Shown here: in pieces, positions 34,445 through 37,064 of the stretch
How positions within the stretch are numbered: position 1 is the stretch's first letter
Layout: every line of letters starts with the position of its first letter
NCBI GenBank assembly: GCA_024699425.1
Contig: JAILPP010000142.1
Coordinates: 1 to 37,064 of the forward strand
DNA: 37,064 nt
From: Oscillospiraceae bacterium
Lineage (GTDB): Bacteria; Bacillota; Clostridia; Oscillospirales; Ruminococcaceae
Direction of reading: 5' to 3'
Position numbers and translations under genes: made by a program
Notes under the pieces: model-generated
Seen by the model: only the letters and a program-made list of their open reading frames with translations
What the model was told of the DNA's origin: nothing
The model's database searches: none

Positions 34445-35032
34445 CTATCCGGACGATACGGTGGAAAAAAAACGCTCTATGATAACTGTTGCTCGCTCAT
34501 CTGTGATACCGATTCGGATCTCATCAGACAGATTCGCAACAATGGACTTTTCCAGTTCATCCCACGCCTGTCTGCCTGCTTCGTCTTTCGCTCCCTGCAA
34601 TCCGCTGCGGTATTGCTGAAGTGACCACACATCGTCAGGCTGTACGGCGTTTTGCGGGTTGGTTTCCGTTCGCTGGACAATCCAGCGGAAAACTTCCCGT
34701 ATCGTGCCGAGTATTCCCTTCGCTTCTTCGTTTTTTCCCGTTGAGGAGATCTCCATCAGCTCTTCTTCCTGCAATTCGCTTACGGATGTTCTGGCGGCTA
34801 CATAGATTCGACAGAGCTTTCCGTCTCGCTTGTTGTCACACTCTATCCAGAAATCCCCTCTGAAATCATCGAGAATACCATGCACCATGCTGATCGTCTC
34901 TTCCGTCAGCAGCCGCAGATGCGTTGCATTTTTTCCCGTCAGTCCGTTGTAAGCGGCAAAACGTTCTGCCTCTTCAAGCGCTTCGCATCTGCCGTGCAGA
35001 TTACTGTCAATCGTGATGACATCGGTTTTCAT
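34445..35032 (-). CDS. HATPase-type ATP-binding protein (anti-sigma-factor-like)
   Basis: 195 residues, no membrane segment or signal. The N-terminal half (LHGRCEALEEAERFAAYNGLTGKNATHLRLLTEETISMVHGILDD) has the helix expected of a GHKL/RsbW-like ATPase, with EE where the N-box Glu lies but Met at the position of the Asn usually found in RsbW. Similar clostridial proteins annotated only as ATP-binding protein carry this EE...M form (recollection). The middle (EISSTGKNEEAKGILGTIREVF) may carry the G-type lid. It starts 10 bases after the STAS gene (SD GAGGA), so it is the likely partner of that protein. No sigma factor gene accompanies the pair in the window; the target is unknown. Confidence 0.65.
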   Translation of the reverse strand: MKTDVITIDSNLHGRCEALEEAERFAAYNGLTGKNATHLRLLTEETISMVHGILDDFRGDFWIECDNKRDGKLCRIYVAARTSVSELQEEELMEISSTGKNEEAKGILGTIREVFRWIVQRTETNPQNAVQPDDVWSLQQYRSGLQGAKDEAGRQAWDELEKSIVANLSDEIRIGITDERATVIIERFFSTVSSG

Positions 35033-35042
35033 CGGGGTTTCC

Positions 35043-35339
35043 TCACTGAATGGTCAGAATGTCAGAGAAGCCCGTAATGTCAAAAATTTCGAGAATTTCA
35101 TCATTGCAGCCTGTGATAACCATGCTGCCCTGCTTGTTCATGATCTTCTGCGCAGCAAGCAGTACACGAAGCCCCGCAGAGGATATGTACTCCAGTGCTT
35201 TCAGATCAAAGGTCAGATCGGTGATGCCGTTGATTTCGTTGCGCACAACAGTTTCCAGTTCCGGTGCTGTGGTCGTGTCCAGTCTTCCCTCAATGGCAAG
35301 CGTAATTGCTGTCTGATTTGTCGTTTTATGGATCTTCAT
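35043..35339 (-). CDS. STAS-domain anti-sigma-factor antagonist
   Basis: 98 residues comprising a single STAS domain (SpoIIAA/RsbV type). Signatures: LAIEGRLDTTTAPELETVV and the phosphorylatable serine in LEYISSAGLRVLLAAQKIM. In known systems the unphosphorylated form binds an RsbW/SpoIIAB-like kinase and frees its sigma factor. Here the adjacent HATPase gene is the obvious candidate kinase. SD AAAGGA with 10-base spacing; the leader contains a TGCGG/CCGCA hairpin and is driven by the promoter at 35389. Confidence 0.92.
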   Translation of the reverse strand: MKIHKTTNQTAITLAIEGRLDTTTAPELETVVRNEINGITDLTFDLKALEYISSAGLRVLLAAQKIMNKQGSMVITGCNDEILEIFDITGFSDILTIQ

Positions 35340-35388
35340 AGTAAATCATTCCTTTCTGCGGTAAGATTGCCGCAACATCGTTATTTCT

Positions 35389-35417
35389 ATTATACCATAA
35401 CCAAATGAAAAAATCAA
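35389..35417 (-). promoter_or_regulatory. Sigma-A-type promoter for the STAS/ATPase pair
   Basis: On the minus strand TTGATT (35417-35412), 17 bases, TATAAT (35394-35389). Start near 35382, 43 bases upstream of ATG 35339. Confidence 0.7.
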
Positions 35418-35469
35418 TAGGCTATTACGATTATATGTGTCTGCTTTTTTTGGGCAAGTTGACAGACGC

Positions 35470-36903
35470 TCAGTCCAGCAGCGAGTTTAACAGCGCAAAA
35501 CCAAGTATGAATGACGCAAGCCAGAACAGATGCTGCCGCTTTTTGCCCGCAAGTAAGCCGATAAATTCCCGTATGAAAGCGTTCGGCCAGAAGTACCACT
35601 TGGTTCGGCTGCCGATGCCGTCCGCTTCCAGTCCCTCGCTTCTCGACAGTATGCCGCTTCGCAGTACATGATAATTCGTGGTCGAAAACAGAATGCGGGG
35701 GTTTTGTTCCTGTGCCTTGATCTTTGCATAGGAAAACCGCATATTTTCCCGTGTGGTCGCGGATTTGTCTTCTACCAGTATGCGGCTCTCCGGGATTCCC
35801 TGCCCGATCAGATAGTTGTGCATGGACTCCGCCTCCGCTATGCATTCATCTGCACCCTTTCCGCCTGACGGCACAAAGATGATGTCCCGCCCTGTCTGCG
35901 CTTTCTGCTCCCGTGCAAACTCCAGCGCTGCATCAATCCGCCCACGCAGCAGCGGCAGCGGCGTGCCGTCTGCTGCGATGCTGCACCCTAATATAATGAC
36001 GTGTGTCTTGTCATAGTCGGGGCGGTGCATCGCTGCTCTGATACCGCAGAGAATGGCACTCATCAGCATCGCTTCACAATAAACAAAACTCGTGGTGTAT
36101 ACACTGAATGCCGTTCGGAACGGCAGCTTGCTGCCTTCCACTGAGTATACTGCGGACAGCCAGAATCCCAGAACATAACCACCCAGTATCAGAACACTCG
36201 TCAGCAGTCCCAGTACTTTCGGGAAGGAAATACCCTCGTGTCGGATCAGGTCAATGTTGCTGACGGCAAGTCCTACCGAAAAAGAAGTCATCAGCGGGAA
36301 ACTCAACAGCATGAAGGCGCTGCCGGATTCGCAGAGCAGCGTGTAGATGTGCAGCATACTCAGATTCTCCGGCTGCTTGTAGATGAAAATGACCGCAATC
36401 AGCAGATTGATCGATACGCTGCACAGAAAAAGCGACGCTCCCCCAAAATATAGCGTTGTATAGGAGAATAACTCGATTTTCTGACGGATCAGATAGGACG
36501 CTCCCAGCAGTATCGTCATGATGAATGTGTAGATCTGCACGATCAGTACAACGGCATGAGAACCGCTGAAATCACCGTCGAATTCGTTGTACAAGATCCC
36601 GCCCGGCAGAATGTGTATCATGTACACCGTGCCGTCAGTACTGACAAGCTCTGCGATGCCCGGCGCTTTTCCACGAATTGTCAGGGTATGATCTGAACGT
36701 TCCGTGATCTCTAATGTTCGGGTGTCTGCGGCAAATGAGGCGGCGGATACGTTCTCCGGAAGCCGCACCGTCAGCGTTCCTCTGTGAATCAGTGCTGCAC
36801 TGAGAATGGCAATGCAGAACAGGACAGTCGCTAACAGTGTGGAATATCCAAGACGTATCAGAGCGACTTTTCCCCGTTCAGGGGTCATGTGCCGCAGTTT
36901 CAT
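35470..36903 (-). CDS. Multi-pass membrane protein with C-terminal YdcF-like (DUF218) domain
   Basis: 477 residues from ATG 36903, which has AAAGGGAG 7 bases upstream; the track's 37002 start adds a non-credible N-terminus overlapping another gene. An N-terminal helix (LGYSTLLATVLFCIAILSAALI) precedes an ~80-residue outside domain (VRLPENVSAASFAADTRTLEITERSDHTLTIRG) and then about six membrane helices (residues ~120-280). The C-terminal half is DUF218/YdcF: VIILGCSIAADGTPLPLLRGRIDAALEFA, VPSGGKGADECIAEAESMHNYLI, VEDKSATTRENMRFS, LFSTTNYHVLRSG. A last helix follows (HLFWLASFILGFALLNSLL). YdcF-like domains are linked to envelope polysaccharide or SAM binding; the exact reaction is not established. 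Confidence 0.85.
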   Translation of the reverse strand: MKLRHMTPERGKVALIRLGYSTLLATVLFCIAILSAALIHRGTLTVRLPENVSAASFAADTRTLEITERSDHTLTIRGKAPGIAELVSTDGTVYMIHILPGGILYNEFDGDFSGSHAVVLIVQIYTFIMTILLGASYLIRQKIELFSYTTLYFGGASLFLCSVSINLLIAVIFIYKQPENLSMLHIYTLLCESGSAFMLLSFPLMTSFSVGLAVSNIDLIRHEGISFPKVLGLLTSVLILGGYVLGFWLSAVYSVEGSKLPFRTAFSVYTTSFVYCEAMLMSAILCGIRAAMHRPDYDKTHVIILGCSIAADGTPLPLLRGRIDAALEFAREQKAQTGRDIIFVPSGGKGADECIAEAESMHNYLIGQGIPESRILVEDKSATTRENMRFSYAKIKAQEQNPRILFSTTNYHVLRSGILSRSEGLEADGIGSRTKWYFWPNAFIREFIGLLAGKKRQHLFWLASFILGFALLNSLLD

Positions 36904-36925
36904 AGGACATCTCCCTTTCAATACA

Positions 36926-37064
36926 TTAGACTTCCTCAGAAACTTCCGAAGCGTCATCTTCCTTGTCTCTTTTGCACCTGACTTTGAGCCTCTCCCTTGC
37001 AATACATACAGTATTCCTGCGGTCGAGTCTCTTCGTCAGGCACAAAATATCCTGCGGAATCTGA
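36926..37064 (-). CDS. 3' end of an unidentified gene (partial, runs off the window)
   Basis: On the minus strand an open frame enters at the edge and ends at TAA (36928-36926). It reads QDILCLTKRLDRRNTVCI followed by a basic stretch and an acidic tail (KRDKEDDASEVSEEV), about 45 codons. The ORF track missed it because it has no start in the window. The stop is 22 bases upstream of ATG 36903, just before that gene's Shine-Dalgarno, a spacing that fits an operon. Product unknown; the frame looks more protein-like than the overlapping extension of the YdcF gene. Confidence 0.5.
   Translation of the reverse strand, partial: QIPQDILCLTKRLDRRNTVCIARERLKVRCKRDKEDDASEVSEEV

Overview
The window looks like the chromosome of a fibre- or starch-degrading Gram-positive gut or rumen Clostridia, most probably Ruminococcus or a close relative (inference). 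Reasons: four secreted proteins carry dockerin modules (cellulosome-type docking domains), Clostridia-type Shine-Dalgarno sequences (GGAGG/AAGGAG) precede almost every gene, promoters are near-consensus sigma-A type with 17-bp spacers, and the leading genes form a Gram-positive type IV pilus cluster. No rRNA, tRNA, CRISPR array, phage gene or intact insertion sequence was seen.

Layout. (1) 1-11.6 kb: a type IV pilus locus: pilC, a pilM-pilN fusion, pilO, a large membrane-anchored PilX-like surface protein, two prepilin-like proteins, a prepilin peptidase on the opposite strand, then pilB and pilT. (2) 11.7-16.5 kb: two separately transcribed secreted proteins. One is a cell-wall-binding-repeat protein with a C39-like peptidase domain, behind a strong promoter and a MITE-like leader. 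The other is a beta-helix protein with an N-terminal dockerin, behind a long GC-rich structured leader that could be an unassigned riboswitch. (3) 16.5-23.8 kb: a tightly packed four-gene operon: an AT-rich BspA-type LRR-dockerin protein, an M20 dipeptidase, a GH25 lysozyme-SH3-dockerin protein, and a two-component-type propeller/Y_Y_Y/HD-GYP receptor likely to hydrolyse c-di-GMP. (4) 23.9-27.4 kb: housekeeping genes: an hpt-purine permease operon divergent from gltX, with a perfect 18-bp palindrome between them. (5) 27.4-34.4 kb: divergent large surface proteins. One is a papain-like/dockerin protein in which Cys, His and Asn of the catalytic triad are all replaced. The other is a secreted protein of ten tandem ~110-residue Ig-like repeats. 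(6) 34.4-37 kb: a STAS/ATPase (anti-sigma antagonist / anti-sigma-like) pair, a YdcF-type membrane protein, and the last codons of a further gene at the edge.

How the parts may work together (inference). The region specialises in the cell surface: retractable pili, wall-binding and wall-cutting proteins, and non-catalytic cargo that can be docked onto a scaffold. An HD-GYP receptor with an extracellular sensor shares an operon with wall and dockerin proteins, and c-di-GMP commonly controls type IV pili. One signal may therefore connect wall turnover, docking and adhesion. The most unusual items are the dockerin-bearing pseudo-papain, the SH3-dockerin fusion lacking a calcium loop, the two dockerin subtypes, the ten-repeat protein and the unassigned leader RNA.
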